Shown here piece by piece: positions 52,247-62,058 of a stretch of DNA of 64,000 nucleotides. Numbering within the stretch: the stretch's first letter is position 1; each line of letters opens with the position of its first letter. Source of the DNA: Verrucomicrobiota bacterium (GTDB taxonomy: Bacteria; Verrucomicrobiota; Verrucomicrobiia; Opitutales; Opitutaceae). The stretch is taken from the NCBI GenBank assembly GCA_963205455.1, contig CAUJJL010000045.1, positions 1-64,000 on the forward strand, given 5' to 3'. The notes below the pieces were generated by a model. It did no database searches. It was not told where the DNA came from and saw only the letters and a list, made by a program, of their open reading frames with translations. The position numbers and the translations under genes were made by a program.

Positions 52247-53979
52247 CTACCCCGCCCTCCTCCGTCCTGCTTGAACTCGCCTGGGTCGATTACCTGATCC
52301 TGGGCCTCTACTTCGTCTTCGTCCTGGGAATCGGCTGGACGTTGAAGAAGCACCTCCGCACGAGCTCCGATTTTTTTGAATCGGGGCGCTCCCTGCCCGC
52401 CTGGATCTGCGCCCTCGGTTTTGTCGGTGCCAATCTCGGCGCGCAGGAAGTCATCGGCATGGCGGCCAGCGGGGCGAAATACGGCCTGCTCTCGGCCCAC
52501 TTCTACTGGGTGGGCGCCATCCCTGCGATGGTTTTCCTCGGGCTGTTCATGATGCCGTTCTACTACGGCTCGAAGGTGCGCTCGGTGCCGGAGTACCTCA
52601 AGCTGCGCTTCGACGAAAAAACCCGCGCACTGAACGCGCTCTCCTTCGCGGTCATGACGGTTTTCTCGTCAGGCATTTCGATGTTCGCCCTCGCGAAGCT
52701 CCTCAACGCCATCCTCGGCTGGAACTTCGATGTCTGCCTCGTCGCTTCAAGTCTCGTGGTGCTCGTCTACATCTACGCCGGAGGACTCACCTCCGCGATC
52801 TACAACGAGGTTCTCCAGTTTTTCCTCATCGTGCTCGGCCTTCTTCCGCTGGTGCTTCTCGGACTCCAGGACATAGGAGGCTGGAGCGGGCTGGAGAAAC
52901 AGCTCGCCTCGTACTCTGCGGGACGCGGCATGCCCGGCGCGTGGACATCCACCTTTGCCCACACCGCAAATCCCGCGGACAACCCGATCGGCATCGAGTG
53001 GTTCGGCATCGTTGCCGGACTCGGATTTGTCCTCTCCTTCGGTTACTGGTGCACGGACTTCCTTGTCATTCAGCGCGCCATGGCGGCCAAGGACATGAGC
53101 GCCGCCCGGCGGACTCCGCTTATTGCCACGGTGCCAAAGATGCTCATGCCATTCCTGGTCATCGTTCCGGGCCTGATCGCCATCGCCCTGTTTCATCGCG
53201 GCGGATCCGCCGACCTTCCGATCCCTGTCACCGCGGACGGCCAGCCCGATTTCAACATGGTGATGCCCTCGTTGCTCGCAAAATACCTGCCGAATGGTCT
53301 GCTCGGTGTCGGCATCACTGCACTGGTCGCTTCGTTCATGTCAGGCATGGCGGGCAACGTCACCGCATTCAACACGGTGTGGACCTACGATCTCTACCAG
53401 CGCTGGTTCAAGCCGGATGCGAGTGATGCTCATCTCGTCCGTGTCGGACGCCTTACCACGGTTGTGGGGCTCCTGATCAGCGCCGCGTGCGCCTACGCCG
53501 CCGCGCAATTCAACAATATCATGGATGCCGTTCAGCTCGTGTTCGGTTTCGTCAACGCGCCACTCTTCGCCGTCTTCCTCCTCGGCATGTTCTGGCGACG
53601 CGCAACCGGTCACGGCGCCTTCTTCGGACTCGTGCTCGGCACACTGTCCGCCGCGATTTTCCAGGGCTGCACCGTTCCTGTCAGCGAAACCCCCGGCCTT
53701 CTCAAAGGCGGATGGATCTCCGTGCAGCACACCTTCGCAAGTTCCATGGCCCAGAATTTCTGGATGGCCATCTTTGCGTTCACGGGCTGCTTCCTCGGAT
53801 GCATTTTTGTTTCCTTGGCGACGCGTCCCAACCGCAAGGAGGAGGAACTGAAGGGGCTTGTTTACTCTCTCACTCCCAGGCTCCCCACCGACATGTCCGT
53901 CGCGTGGTACGCGCGGCCCGTTCCGTTGGGCATCGCCGCTCTCGCCGCTTCCATCCTTCTCAACCTCATCTTCTGGTAA
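52243..53979 (+). CDS. Sodium:solute symporter (SSS family)
   Basis: 578 residues, ATG 52243. About 14 hydrophobic segments. Family marks: VDYLILGLYFVFVLGIGWTL, SSDFFESGRSLPAWI, GANLGAQEVIGMAASGAKYG (the sugar-type SGLT loop), SVPEYLKLRFDEKTR, MSGMAGNVTAFNTVWTYDLY. It resembles the SGLT-like sugar branch and should import a sugar with sodium. It overlaps the phosphotriesterase gene and is followed 12 bases later by a small membrane protein. Confidence 0.92.
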   Translation: MTTPPSSVLLELAWVDYLILGLYFVFVLGIGWTLKKHLRTSSDFFESGRSLPAWICALGFVGANLGAQEVIGMAASGAKYGLLSAHFYWVGAIPAMVFLGLFMMPFYYGSKVRSVPEYLKLRFDEKTRALNALSFAVMTVFSSGISMFALAKLLNAILGWNFDVCLVASSLVVLVYIYAGGLTSAIYNEVLQFFLIVLGLLPLVLLGLQDIGGWSGLEKQLASYSAGRGMPGAWTSTFAHTANPADNPIGIEWFGIVAGLGFVLSFGYWCTDFLVIQRAMAAKDMSAARRTPLIATVPKMLMPFLVIVPGLIAIALFHRGGSADLPIPVTADGQPDFNMVMPSLLAKYLPNGLLGVGITALVASFMSGMAGNVTAFNTVWTYDLYQRWFKPDASDAHLVRVGRLTTVVGLLISAACAYAAAQFNNIMDAVQLVFGFVNAPLFAVFLLGMFWRRATGHGAFFGLVLGTLSAAIFQGCTVPVSETPGLLKGGWISVQHTFASSMAQNFWMAIFAFTGCFLGCIFVSLATRPNRKEEELKGLVYSLTPRLPTDMSVAWYARPVPLGIAALAASILLNLIFW

Positions 53980-53991
53980 CCCCAAATTCCC

Positions 53992-54222
53992 ATGAGCCTC
54001 GATATTCGCTTGCCCGTCGGACTTTTTTTCCTCGCCTCCGGTCTACTGCTCGCCGGCTACGGCCTGCTCGTCGATCCGGAGGTTTATGCGCGCCACTCAC
54101 TCGGACAAAACGTCAATTCAATCTGGGGTCTGATCTTCGCCGTGTTCGGGATCATCATGCTCCTGCTGGTTCGCCGCACGCGCATCCGCGAATCCCGTCA
54201 ATCACCCAAGGAAAAGTCATGA
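53992..54222 (+). CDS. Small two-helix membrane protein, probable symporter accessory
   Basis: 76 residues, ATG 53992. Two membrane segments (LPVGLFFLASGLLLAGYGLL and IWGLIFAVFGIIMLLLVR) with a basic C-terminal tail. It is wedged between the SSS symporter (12 bases) and a sulfatase (ATGA overlap). Small accessory proteins of this kind accompany some SSS transporters; the assignment rests on position and size. Confidence 0.7.
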   Translation: MSLDIRLPVGLFFLASGLLLAGYGLLVDPEVYARHSLGQNVNSIWGLIFAVFGIIMLLLVRRTRIRESRQSPKEKS

Positions 54223-55775
54223 GTCACCGTCGATTGTTACTGGCTGCGGCACTGCTGTTCGCGCCCTTTGCAGCTGTTCTGCCTGCAGCAACTCCCTCAC
54301 GCCCGAACATTGTCATCATCATCGCGGATGACCTTGGATATGGCGACATCGGCTGCTACGGCGCAACGGACATCCCGACTCCCCGCCTTGATCGTCTCGC
54401 ACAACAGGGCCGACGTTTCACCCGCGCGTATGCGCCCGCCTCCACCTGCACCCCCAGTCGCTATGCGCTTCTCTCCGGGGAGTATGGCTGGCGACAGCCC
54501 GAGAAGAAGACCGCAATCCTCGATGGTGACGCCCCACTCGCGCTAGATCCCACGCGACCCACACTTGCCAGCCAGCTTCAGAAGGCGGGGTATTTCACCG
54601 GGCTGATCGGGAAATGGCACCTGGGGCTTGGAGACGGCTCTCATCCCATTGACTTCAATGGCGACATCAAACCGGGCCCCCTGGAAGTCGGTTTTGATTC
54701 TGCCTTCTTTCTTCCCGCCACGGTCGATCGTGTTCCCACTGTTTTCATCGAGAACCACCGCGTGTCCGGACTGGATCCTTCCGATCCAATCCGCGTCAGT
54801 TACCAGAAGCGGGTGAATCCGGAACCCACCGGCGCAGAGCGCCCCGATCTCCTCAAGATGGGAGCCGAGGCCATTCACTCCAACGTCATCGTCAATGGCA
54901 TCAGCCGCATCGGTTCCATGGCCGGCGGTCGGACAGCACGCTGGGTTGACGAAGACATCGCCGATCTCCTGGCACAGCGCTCCGCGGCTTTTATCGAATC
55001 ACACAAGAACGGTCCCTTCTTTCTCCTCCTCGGACTCCACGATCCTCATGTACCCCACGCACCGAATGCACGTTTTGTCGGCAAGACAAAGCTCGGGCGG
55101 CGCGGTGATGCGATTGCCCAACTCGACTGGACCGTTGGCGCGGTCATCGACGCACTCGAGCGCTCGGGAGTTGCGGACAACACCCTGATCATCTTCACGT
55201 CCGACAACGGACCCGTGCTCTATGATGGCTATTACGACCAGTCCGCCGAATTGAATGGCAGCCATCGCCCTGCCGGAGGACTTCGCGGCTGGAAGTACCT
55301 GCCTTACGAAGGAGGGCTGCGCATTCCCTTCATCGTCCGCTGGCCGGGCCACGTGAAGTCCGGCGTCGATGATCGTCTTCTTGGCCTGAATGATCTCTTT
55401 GCCACGCTGAGCACCATCACAGGACAGTCCATCGCGAAAGGCGTTGCCCAGGACAGTCTCGATCAATCGAAGGTGCTTCTTGGTAAACGAGGACCAGCCA
55501 TTCGCACCGAGCTTGTGGAGCAAGCCATCTCCAACACACTCGCCCTGCGCTCGGGCGACTGGAAACTCATCCCGGCCAGCCCCCAACAGCAGGTTTCCGG
55601 TATGGGCGCCGGTGCCGATCCCAACGACAACCGCTGGACGCATTCAATCATTCGTCAGGATGAACTCTATGACCTGGCCAAGGATCCGTCGGAATCCACC
55701 AATCTCGCGTCCCGTTTTCCTGAACGCGTCGCTGCCATGAAGGCACGTCTCCAGGCGATCAGACGCGGCAAATGA
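54219..55775 (+). CDS. Secreted type I sulfatase
   Basis: 518 residues from ATG 54219 (an upstream frame begins in the symporter). Signal RRLLLAAALLFAPFAAVLPAA. NIVIIIADDLGYGDIGCYG, formylglycine motif CTPSR (Cys77), GLIGKWHLG, VNGISRIGSMAGG, second metal motif FTSDNGPVLYDGYY, C-terminal DELYDLAKDPSESTNLAS. It has an insertion (FDSAFFLPATVDRVPTVFIE) shared with the sulfatase at 57550, so these two are close paralogues. It should act in the periplasm or outside. It is coupled to the small membrane protein. Confidence 0.93.
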   Translation: MSHRRLLLAAALLFAPFAAVLPAATPSRPNIVIIIADDLGYGDIGCYGATDIPTPRLDRLAQQGRRFTRAYAPASTCTPSRYALLSGEYGWRQPEKKTAILDGDAPLALDPTRPTLASQLQKAGYFTGLIGKWHLGLGDGSHPIDFNGDIKPGPLEVGFDSAFFLPATVDRVPTVFIENHRVSGLDPSDPIRVSYQKRVNPEPTGAERPDLLKMGAEAIHSNVIVNGISRIGSMAGGRTARWVDEDIADLLAQRSAAFIESHKNGPFFLLLGLHDPHVPHAPNARFVGKTKLGRRGDAIAQLDWTVGAVIDALERSGVADNTLIIFTSDNGPVLYDGYYDQSAELNGSHRPAGGLRGWKYLPYEGGLRIPFIVRWPGHVKSGVDDRLLGLNDLFATLSTITGQSIAKGVAQDSLDQSKVLLGKRGPAIRTELVEQAISNTLALRSGDWKLIPASPQQQVSGMGAGADPNDNRWTHSIIRQDELYDLAKDPSESTNLASRFPERVAAMKARLQAIRRGK

Positions 55776-55893
55776 TTTCCGATGCCAACCTGAGCGCCGC
55801 ACCTGCGGCGTTCGTGAAGGTGGAAACTCTTGTAAGACCCTTCATCACCCGATAGAGATGCTCGGTCGTTCTCACCCTCCGCCATTGTCTCCC

Positions 55894-57483
55894 ATGCATC
55901 TCCGACTGCCCTTTCTCGCTTTTCTTCTATGCGTCACTGCCTTCGCCGCCGATCGTCCCAACATTCTTTTCATTTTTTCTGACGATCATGCGCAGCATGC
56001 GATTTCCGCGTATGGATCGAAGGTCAACCAGACGCCTCACATTGACCGCCTGGCGACAGAGGGTGCGCGATTCACAAACTCATTCGTCACAAACTCCATC
56101 TGCACGCCGAGCCGCGCCACATTGCTGACGGGACAGTATTCCCATCTCAACGGGGTGCCCGTTTTCAACCGCTTCGACAGCTCGCGTGACACCGTCGCCA
56201 AACACCTCCAGGCCGCCGGCTATTACACGGGAGTCATCGGCAAGTGGCATCTGGGCTCGAATCCAGTAGGCTTTGACCGCTGGATCATCCTTGTTGGTCA
56301 GGGCAAGTACCACGATCCGACCTTTATCGTTCCTGGCGGTCAGCTCAGGATAAACGGACACTGCACCGACATCACAACCGACCTGGGACTCGAGTGGCTC
56401 CGGACCAGGCCCAAGGACAAACCCTTCTTCCTGATGTTGCACCAGAAGGCGCCTCACCGTCCGTGGGAGCCCGACGAACGCAACAAGGCGCTGTTCAAAA
56501 ACCGTCTCATCCCTGAGCCGGAGACCCTGTGGGATGACTATTCCACGCGTCCGGCTGCGCTCCCCGTGAATCAGCAGACGGTAGCCCGCGACCTCACCCG
56601 CCTCGATCTGAAGTTGGATCCGCCCGCAGGGCTCACAGGTGAGAAACTCCGTGCGTGGCTCCAGACCAAGCCGACGGAGGTCAAAGTGGATGGAAAGACG
56701 CTCACCGGCCACGAGCTCGTCAAATGGAAATACCAGCGCTACATGCAGGACTACCTGGCCTGCGTGCAAGGCGTGGATGACGGAGTCGGCCGGGTGCTCG
56801 ACTACCTCGATCAGACCGGTCTCTCAAAAAACACGATCGTCATGTACGCCGCCGACAACGGCTGGTATCTCGGCGACCTGGGGCTCTACGACAAGCGCTT
56901 CATGTACGAGCCCGGCCTGCGAGTCCCTCTGCTGGTTCGTGGACCCGGGATCAAGGCAGGCACCCTCCTTCCCGAGTTCATTGCCAACATCGATCTCGCA
57001 CCCACTTTCCTCGACCTCGCCGGGCTGCCAATCCCCGGATTCATGCAAGGTCGCTCGTTGGTACCGCTTCTCCATGGGGAAAGGCCTGCCGACTGGCGCA
57101 CGTCGATCTACTATCGCTACTATCACGATCCCGGCCACCACAACACCCACGCCCACCTCGGCGTCCGCACCGCGACGCACAAGCTCGTCTATTACTGGAA
57201 ACAGAATGCGTATGAGATGTTCGACCTGACGAAGGATCCGAACGAACAGCACAATCTCCTGTTTTCACCTGCGGAAGCAAGACAGCCGGCCATTGCCGCC
57301 AAGTTCGCCGAACTGAAAGCCGAGATCGCGCGCCTTCAAAAGGAGTTCAAGGATGACGGTCAATACGCCGACAGCGCCGACTGGCCCAAAGGGGGCGTCG
57401 ACGGTCCCGAGGGCATGGCGGACCGACACATGCTCGGTCAGAAGACCGTTGCCGAGGCGATCTCCGCGGCAGGTTCCAACTGA
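55894..57483 (+). CDS. Secreted type I sulfatase (glucosamine-6-sulfatase-like layout)
   Basis: 529 residues from ATG 55894 (frame opens at 55858; signal MHLRLPFLAFLLCVTAFAA fits the ATG). NILFIFSDDHAQHAISAYG, formylglycine motif CTPSR (Cys70), GVIGKWHLGSNPVGFDRW, LMLHQKAPHRPWEPD, second site YAADNGWYLGDLGLYDKRFM, C-terminal YEMFDLTKDPNEQHNL. The DDHAQ start and the KAPHRPWEPD and KRFMYEPGLRVPL segments are typical of the branch with N-acetylglucosamine-6-sulfatase; the substrate stays open. It is 118 bases after the preceding sulfatase, so it may have its own promoter. Confidence 0.92.
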   Translation: MHLRLPFLAFLLCVTAFAADRPNILFIFSDDHAQHAISAYGSKVNQTPHIDRLATEGARFTNSFVTNSICTPSRATLLTGQYSHLNGVPVFNRFDSSRDTVAKHLQAAGYYTGVIGKWHLGSNPVGFDRWIILVGQGKYHDPTFIVPGGQLRINGHCTDITTDLGLEWLRTRPKDKPFFLMLHQKAPHRPWEPDERNKALFKNRLIPEPETLWDDYSTRPAALPVNQQTVARDLTRLDLKLDPPAGLTGEKLRAWLQTKPTEVKVDGKTLTGHELVKWKYQRYMQDYLACVQGVDDGVGRVLDYLDQTGLSKNTIVMYAADNGWYLGDLGLYDKRFMYEPGLRVPLLVRGPGIKAGTLLPEFIANIDLAPTFLDLAGLPIPGFMQGRSLVPLLHGERPADWRTSIYYRYYHDPGHHNTHAHLGVRTATHKLVYYWKQNAYEMFDLTKDPNEQHNLLFSPAEARQPAIAAKFAELKAEIARLQKEFKDDGQYADSADWPKGGVDGPEGMADRHMLGQKTVAEAISAAGSN

Positions 57484-57549
57484 GTCCATTCCAGAAACTG
57501 CACTGTAACGCTCCACCCACGAAATCCCTACGAACTGACCCACCAACCC

Positions 57550-59019
57550 ATGCCTCTGTACCGCCTGCTCACTGTACTCTTCCTTCTTCTCGGATCCGCC
57601 GTCTCCGCCGCTACCCGGCCCAATATCATCCTGATCGTTTCCGATGATGTCGGCTACGGCGACATCGGTTGTTACGGTGCCACCCATGTGCGCACGCCGA
57701 ACCTCGACCGGCTCGCCCGCGAGGGAACACGTTTCACCGACGCACATGCCACCGCCTCGGTCTGCACGCCGACGCGCTTCGCCCTGCTCACCGGAAAATA
57801 CGCCTGGCGGGTTCCGGGCACGGGCATTGCACCCGGTGATTCGACGCTGCTCATTCCCCAAGGCACGCCCACAATTGCGTCCGAGCTGAAATCCGCAGGC
57901 TACTCCACGGGCCTGATCGGGAAATGGCATCTGGGGCTCGGAACCACGACTCCCGATTTCAACAGCGACCTCAAGCCCGGTCCCGTCGAACTGGGTTTTG
58001 ACTACGCCTTCTTCATCCCCGCCACAGGCGACCGCGTGCCCTGCGTCTTCGTCCAGAACCATCGCGTCGTCGACCTCGAGCCGACGGACCCAATCACCGT
58101 CAGTTACAAAGGACGCATCGGCAATGAGCCGATTGGCAGCGAGCATCAGGACTGGCTCAAGATCAAGGGCGACCGTTCACATTCGGATGCCATCGTAAAC
58201 GGCATCAGCCGCATCGGTTTCATGACCGGCGGCCACCGCGCGCAATGGGTGGACGAAACCATCGCGGACACGTTGGCCCGCCAGGCTGTCACATTCATCG
58301 AACGCCAGAAAGAGGATCAGCCCTTTTTTCTCCTCCTCACTCCGCACGACATTCATGAGCCCATGGTTCCCAACCCGCGTTTCCGTGGCACAAGCGATTG
58401 CGGCTGGCGCGGAGATGTCATCCACCAACTCGACTGGACCGTCGGCGAGGTACTTGGAACCCTCGATCGCCTGGGCATCGCGAAAAACACGCTCGTGATC
58501 TTCTCCTCGGACAACGGCGGTGCCATCAAGAGCACCTACGACGACGGCACCAATCCGCTGCACGGCCGCCAGAGTTCCAACGGGATTCTTCGCGGACAAA
58601 AGGGCAGCCTCTACGAAGGCGGTCACCGTGTGCCTTTCCTCGCACGCTGGCCTGGACACATTCCCGCCGGTCGCGAATCTCCCGCGCTACTGGCCTTGGT
58701 GGACCTGCTTCCCACCTTTGCGGATCTCGCAGGCAGGACGATCTCTACCGGAGCCTCCCCCGATGGAGTCAACCTCAAGTCGACCCTCCTTCTTGACGCC
58801 AAGGCGAAGCAGCGGCCCGCACTCGTGCTACAAAGCAACCGGACGACCTATCTCGCAATCCGCGACGGTGACTGGAAGCTGGTTGAGACGGCTGCAGGCC
58901 CGCAGCTCTACAATCTCGCCGCGGATCTTGTCGAAGCCCACGATCTCGCAAAATCCGAACCGGCCCGCGTCAAATCGCTGGCCGCCAAGCTCGCAGCCGA
59001 ACGCGCTCGCACACAATGA
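57550..59019 (+). CDS. Secreted type I sulfatase, paralogue of 54219
   Basis: 489 residues, ATG 57550. Signal YRLLTVLFLLLGSAVSAA. NIILIVSDDVGYGDIGCYG, formylglycine motif CTPTR (Cys72), GLIGKWHLGLG, FDYAFFIPATGDRVPCVFV, VNGISRIGFMTGGHRAQW, second metal site FSSDNGGAI, and a shortened C-terminus LYNLAADLVEAHDLA. Similar over most of its length to the sulfatase at 54219; the two probably cleave related linkages. It overlaps the next gene by ATGA. Confidence 0.92.
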   Translation: MPLYRLLTVLFLLLGSAVSAATRPNIILIVSDDVGYGDIGCYGATHVRTPNLDRLAREGTRFTDAHATASVCTPTRFALLTGKYAWRVPGTGIAPGDSTLLIPQGTPTIASELKSAGYSTGLIGKWHLGLGTTTPDFNSDLKPGPVELGFDYAFFIPATGDRVPCVFVQNHRVVDLEPTDPITVSYKGRIGNEPIGSEHQDWLKIKGDRSHSDAIVNGISRIGFMTGGHRAQWVDETIADTLARQAVTFIERQKEDQPFFLLLTPHDIHEPMVPNPRFRGTSDCGWRGDVIHQLDWTVGEVLGTLDRLGIAKNTLVIFSSDNGGAIKSTYDDGTNPLHGRQSSNGILRGQKGSLYEGGHRVPFLARWPGHIPAGRESPALLALVDLLPTFADLAGRTISTGASPDGVNLKSTLLLDAKAKQRPALVLQSNRTTYLAIRDGDWKLVETAAGPQLYNLAADLVEAHDLAKSEPARVKSLAAKLAAERARTQ

Positions 59020-59840
59020 ATCCGCTCATGCCTCACGGCCGCAGCACCTGCAGCAGGTTCGTGCCATTTGCAGCGCCTCGCTTCATTCGCGCGCGTGCAG
59101 GCTTTTCCTGCGCAATCACGCCAATCGCCCTCATTGGGGTCCTGCTGATTGGATCTCAGGCGCAGGCTGCCGACGATTCCGCTCCAACCAACAGCCTGAG
59201 AAATCAGCTTGTTTTCTCGGATGATTTCGAGCGGGCCGGCCTCGGACCGGCACTGAAATCCCCCATCCCTGCATTCACCGTCGCCGACGGCCTGCTCATC
59301 GGGCGCCAGGAACGCGCGGACCACGGTGGCACACTCGCAGCACTCCTTCCGCTGCCGGATGGCAATGCCATCGTTGAAATCAAGTTCCGCTTTGCTGGCG
59401 CCCGCTCCTTCAACCTCGCCTGCGACGACATCAGTTACCGTGGCACCCATGCGGGCCACATCAGCCGCGTCACGATCCGTCCCAATCAAATCACGCTTTA
59501 CGACGACAAGGAAGGCGTCATGCGCAATGACATCTACGCCCTGCGCCGATCGGGCGATCCGCAGAAGAAAGCGGAGGGGGACAGGCTCGCGAAAGACGCC
59601 GTTGTCAACTTCCCGCTCAAACTTGAGCAACACCGCTGGTATTCTCTCAGTGTAGCGATCATCGGTGACCGCCTGACCGTAAGCATCGACGGCAGGCAGG
59701 TCGGTGATCTCAAGAGTCCCGGCATCGCTCACCCCACCAAGCCCAATCTTCGCCTCAGCGTCTGGGGCGCAAAGCCCGCCCAGGTGGTGCAGTTCGATGC
59801 CTTGCGCGTTTGGTCCGTCAAGCCAGCGACAGGTTCCTGA
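59016..59840 (+). CDS. Exported LamG/DUF1080-like jelly-roll protein
   Basis: 274 residues, ATG 59016. A long N-region precedes the signal ITPIALIGVLLIGSQAQAA. The mature part (about 60-270) looks like a concanavalin-type sandwich: LVFSDDFERAGLGPAL, FTVADGLLIGRQERADHGG, AIVEIKFRFAGARSFNLACD, HRWYSLSVAIIGDRLTVSID and LRLSVWGAKPAQVVQFDALR. The DUF1080 (3-keto-disaccharide hydrolase-like) fold is the closest guess. It lies between two sulfatase genes and is coupled to the first, so it likely binds or cleaves the same glycan. Confidence 0.7.
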   Translation: MNPLMPHGRSTCSRFVPFAAPRFIRARAGFSCAITPIALIGVLLIGSQAQAADDSAPTNSLRNQLVFSDDFERAGLGPALKSPIPAFTVADGLLIGRQERADHGGTLAALLPLPDGNAIVEIKFRFAGARSFNLACDDISYRGTHAGHISRVTIRPNQITLYDDKEGVMRNDIYALRRSGDPQKKAEGDRLAKDAVVNFPLKLEQHRWYSLSVAIIGDRLTVSIDGRQVGDLKSPGIAHPTKPNLRLSVWGAKPAQVVQFDALRVWSVKPATGS

Positions 59841-59967
59841 CAACACGCGGCAACACCTCGCCGCACATCCTGCCTTGTATTTCAAGTCCGCCTGATCCTG
59901 TCGGTGCGAGGCGTCGTTCCCAACGATGCTCTGCCGAGTTCTTCCTTTCCCTACCAATTTATCACCC

Positions 59968-62013
59968 ATGCGCGCGATCCCTCGTTTCCTGTTCGTGTTG
60001 ATGTCGGTAATCGCCTGCGCGCAGGTCACAGCGGCAGACCGGCCCAATATCATTCTCATCCTCACCGACGATCTCGGTTATGGAGATCTCAGTTGTTTCG
60101 GTCAGGAGCGCTTCAGGACGCCCGCCCTGGACCGCATGTCAGCCGAAGGGGCGCGGCTCACCAACCATTATGCGGCCGCTCCCGTCTGCGCGCCGTCACG
60201 AGCTTCGCTGCTCCTCGGTGTCCATCAGGGTCACGCCAATGTTCGGGACAACCAGTTCGACAAGGCGCTTGAGGACAACCACACCCTCGCTACGGTGCTC
60301 CGGCGCGCGGGATATTCCACCGCTGCCATAGGCAAATGGGGACTCCATGGCCAGCCGGTTGGAGGTGGTCCCACCGGTGCGGACCCCAATACTCCGGCTC
60401 ATCCGCTCAACCGAGGCTTCGATCATTTCTACGGGGTGCTCCGTCACATCGACGGACACGAACACTACCCCAAGGAGGGGCTCTATTTTGCGGCAAAGGC
60501 TAAAGCCCGCGGTCCGGTTTTTGTTTGGGATGATCGGAACAATGTCACCTCGGGATTGGATCGCTGCTACACGACGGACCTCTTCACCGCCCGCGCGAAG
60601 AAATTCATCCGCGAACACAACGCGACGACGCCCGCGCAACCGTTCTTTCTCTACCTCGCGTACGATACACCCCACGCCGTTCTCGAACTGCCGACGCAGG
60701 CCTACCCGAAAGGCGGCGGACTCAAGGGGGGGCTGCAATGGCTCGGCCAGCCCGGCCACATGATCAACACGGCCAGCGGCGTCATCGACTCCTGGACCGA
60801 TCCGGAGCTTCTCTCCTCCAATAACGGCAAGGCATGGGGAGAGGTCTATCGACGCCAGGCGACCAGTGTACGCCGGATCGACGATGCGGTCGGCGACATT
60901 CTGAAGCTCCTCGCCGACCTCAAGATCGATTCAAAGACCCTCGTTGTTTTCACGTCCGACAACGGACCTGAAACGGAATCCATGCTGCCCGAGCCTTACA
61001 CTCCCGAATTTTTCCGCAGCTACGGTCCCTTCGACGGCATCAAACGCGACCTCTGGGAAGGCGGCACCCGCGTGCCAACACTCGTGCGCTGGCCCGCTCA
61101 CATTCCCGCGGGACAGGTCATCGCTGAGCCAAGCGCACAGTGGGACTGGCTGCCCACCTTCGCAACGCTCGCGGGACTGCCCCCGCCCGCGCGGGCCGAC
61201 GGCATTTCCCTCCTTCCCGTGCTTACCGGCGGACGCACCTCACCTTCGCCCCGGACGCTTTATTTCGAGTATTTCGTCAATGGCACAACTCCCTCTTATG
61301 CCGATTTTGAAGCGGCGCACCGCGGTCGACGGCGCAATCAGATGCAGGCAGTTCGATACGGCGACTTTGTTGGAGTTCGATACGATGTGAAGGCACCCGA
61401 TGCTCCCTTTGAAATCTACAACGTGGTGAAGGATCCGAAGGAGACTACAAACCTCGCCAATGAATCGAACATGGCCGACCTGCAGACCCGCCTTCACGCC
61501 ATCTCGCTCCGATCACGCCGCCCGGATTCGACCGCTCCCCGGCCCTACGATCGCGAACTCGTGCCGGCCGTTGAGATCAAGACACCATCAGCCGGACTCA
61601 ATTGGAAGGCCTGTGTCGGCAGCTTCCCGTGGGTGCCCGATTTCGCCGCGCTCGCACCCACGGCCACCGGGCAAATAGCCCAACCCAACCTGAATGTTGC
61701 GGAGATGACCGACGCCTCGGGTGTGCTCTTCACCGGTTACCTCGAAGTCCCCGCTGACGGCGACTATGTCTTTCAACTCAACACCAGCACTCGTGCGTCC
61801 CTGCGACTGCACGACGCCCTCGTGATCGACTGCGACTACGGCTATCGTTCCGGCACCACAGTCACGGGCAGCGTCCACCTTGCTGCCGGACTGCATCCCG
61901 TCCGGCTGTCCTGCCTGCGCAATACCTCCGGGACATCACGGCTTGATCTCGAATGGAGCGGCCCGGGATTTGCGATGAGGAAGATTCCAAATTCGGCCTG
62001 GCGCGCGCCTTGA
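59968..62013 (+). CDS. Secreted sulfatase with C-terminal PA14-like domain
   Basis: 681 residues from ATG 59968 (frame opens at 59926). Signal MRAIPRFLFVLMSVIACAQV. NIILILTDDLGYGDLSCFG, formylglycine motif CAPSR (Cys74), AAIGKWGLHG, FFLYLAYDTPHAVLELP, second metal site FTSDNGPETESM, FEIYNVVKDPKETTNLANE. After about residue 540 a separate domain follows with GVLFTGYLEVPADGDYVFQL, RLHDALVIDC, HLAAGLHPVRLSCLR and LDLEWSGPGF, which matches PA14-type carbohydrate-binding folds. It is the last gene of the sulfatase run and converges on the SRPBCC gene. Confidence 0.9.
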   Translation: MRAIPRFLFVLMSVIACAQVTAADRPNIILILTDDLGYGDLSCFGQERFRTPALDRMSAEGARLTNHYAAAPVCAPSRASLLLGVHQGHANVRDNQFDKALEDNHTLATVLRRAGYSTAAIGKWGLHGQPVGGGPTGADPNTPAHPLNRGFDHFYGVLRHIDGHEHYPKEGLYFAAKAKARGPVFVWDDRNNVTSGLDRCYTTDLFTARAKKFIREHNATTPAQPFFLYLAYDTPHAVLELPTQAYPKGGGLKGGLQWLGQPGHMINTASGVIDSWTDPELLSSNNGKAWGEVYRRQATSVRRIDDAVGDILKLLADLKIDSKTLVVFTSDNGPETESMLPEPYTPEFFRSYGPFDGIKRDLWEGGTRVPTLVRWPAHIPAGQVIAEPSAQWDWLPTFATLAGLPPPARADGISLLPVLTGGRTSPSPRTLYFEYFVNGTTPSYADFEAAHRGRRRNQMQAVRYGDFVGVRYDVKAPDAPFEIYNVVKDPKETTNLANESNMADLQTRLHAISLRSRRPDSTAPRPYDRELVPAVEIKTPSAGLNWKACVGSFPWVPDFAALAPTATGQIAQPNLNVAEMTDASGVLFTGYLEVPADGDYVFQLNTSTRASLRLHDALVIDCDYGYRSGTTVTGSVHLAAGLHPVRLSCLRNTSGTSRLDLEWSGPGFAMRKIPNSAWRAP

Positions 62014-62058
62014 GCGTGCTCCTTCTCCCTTGTTGCGCATGACCGCGACATCCGGACT

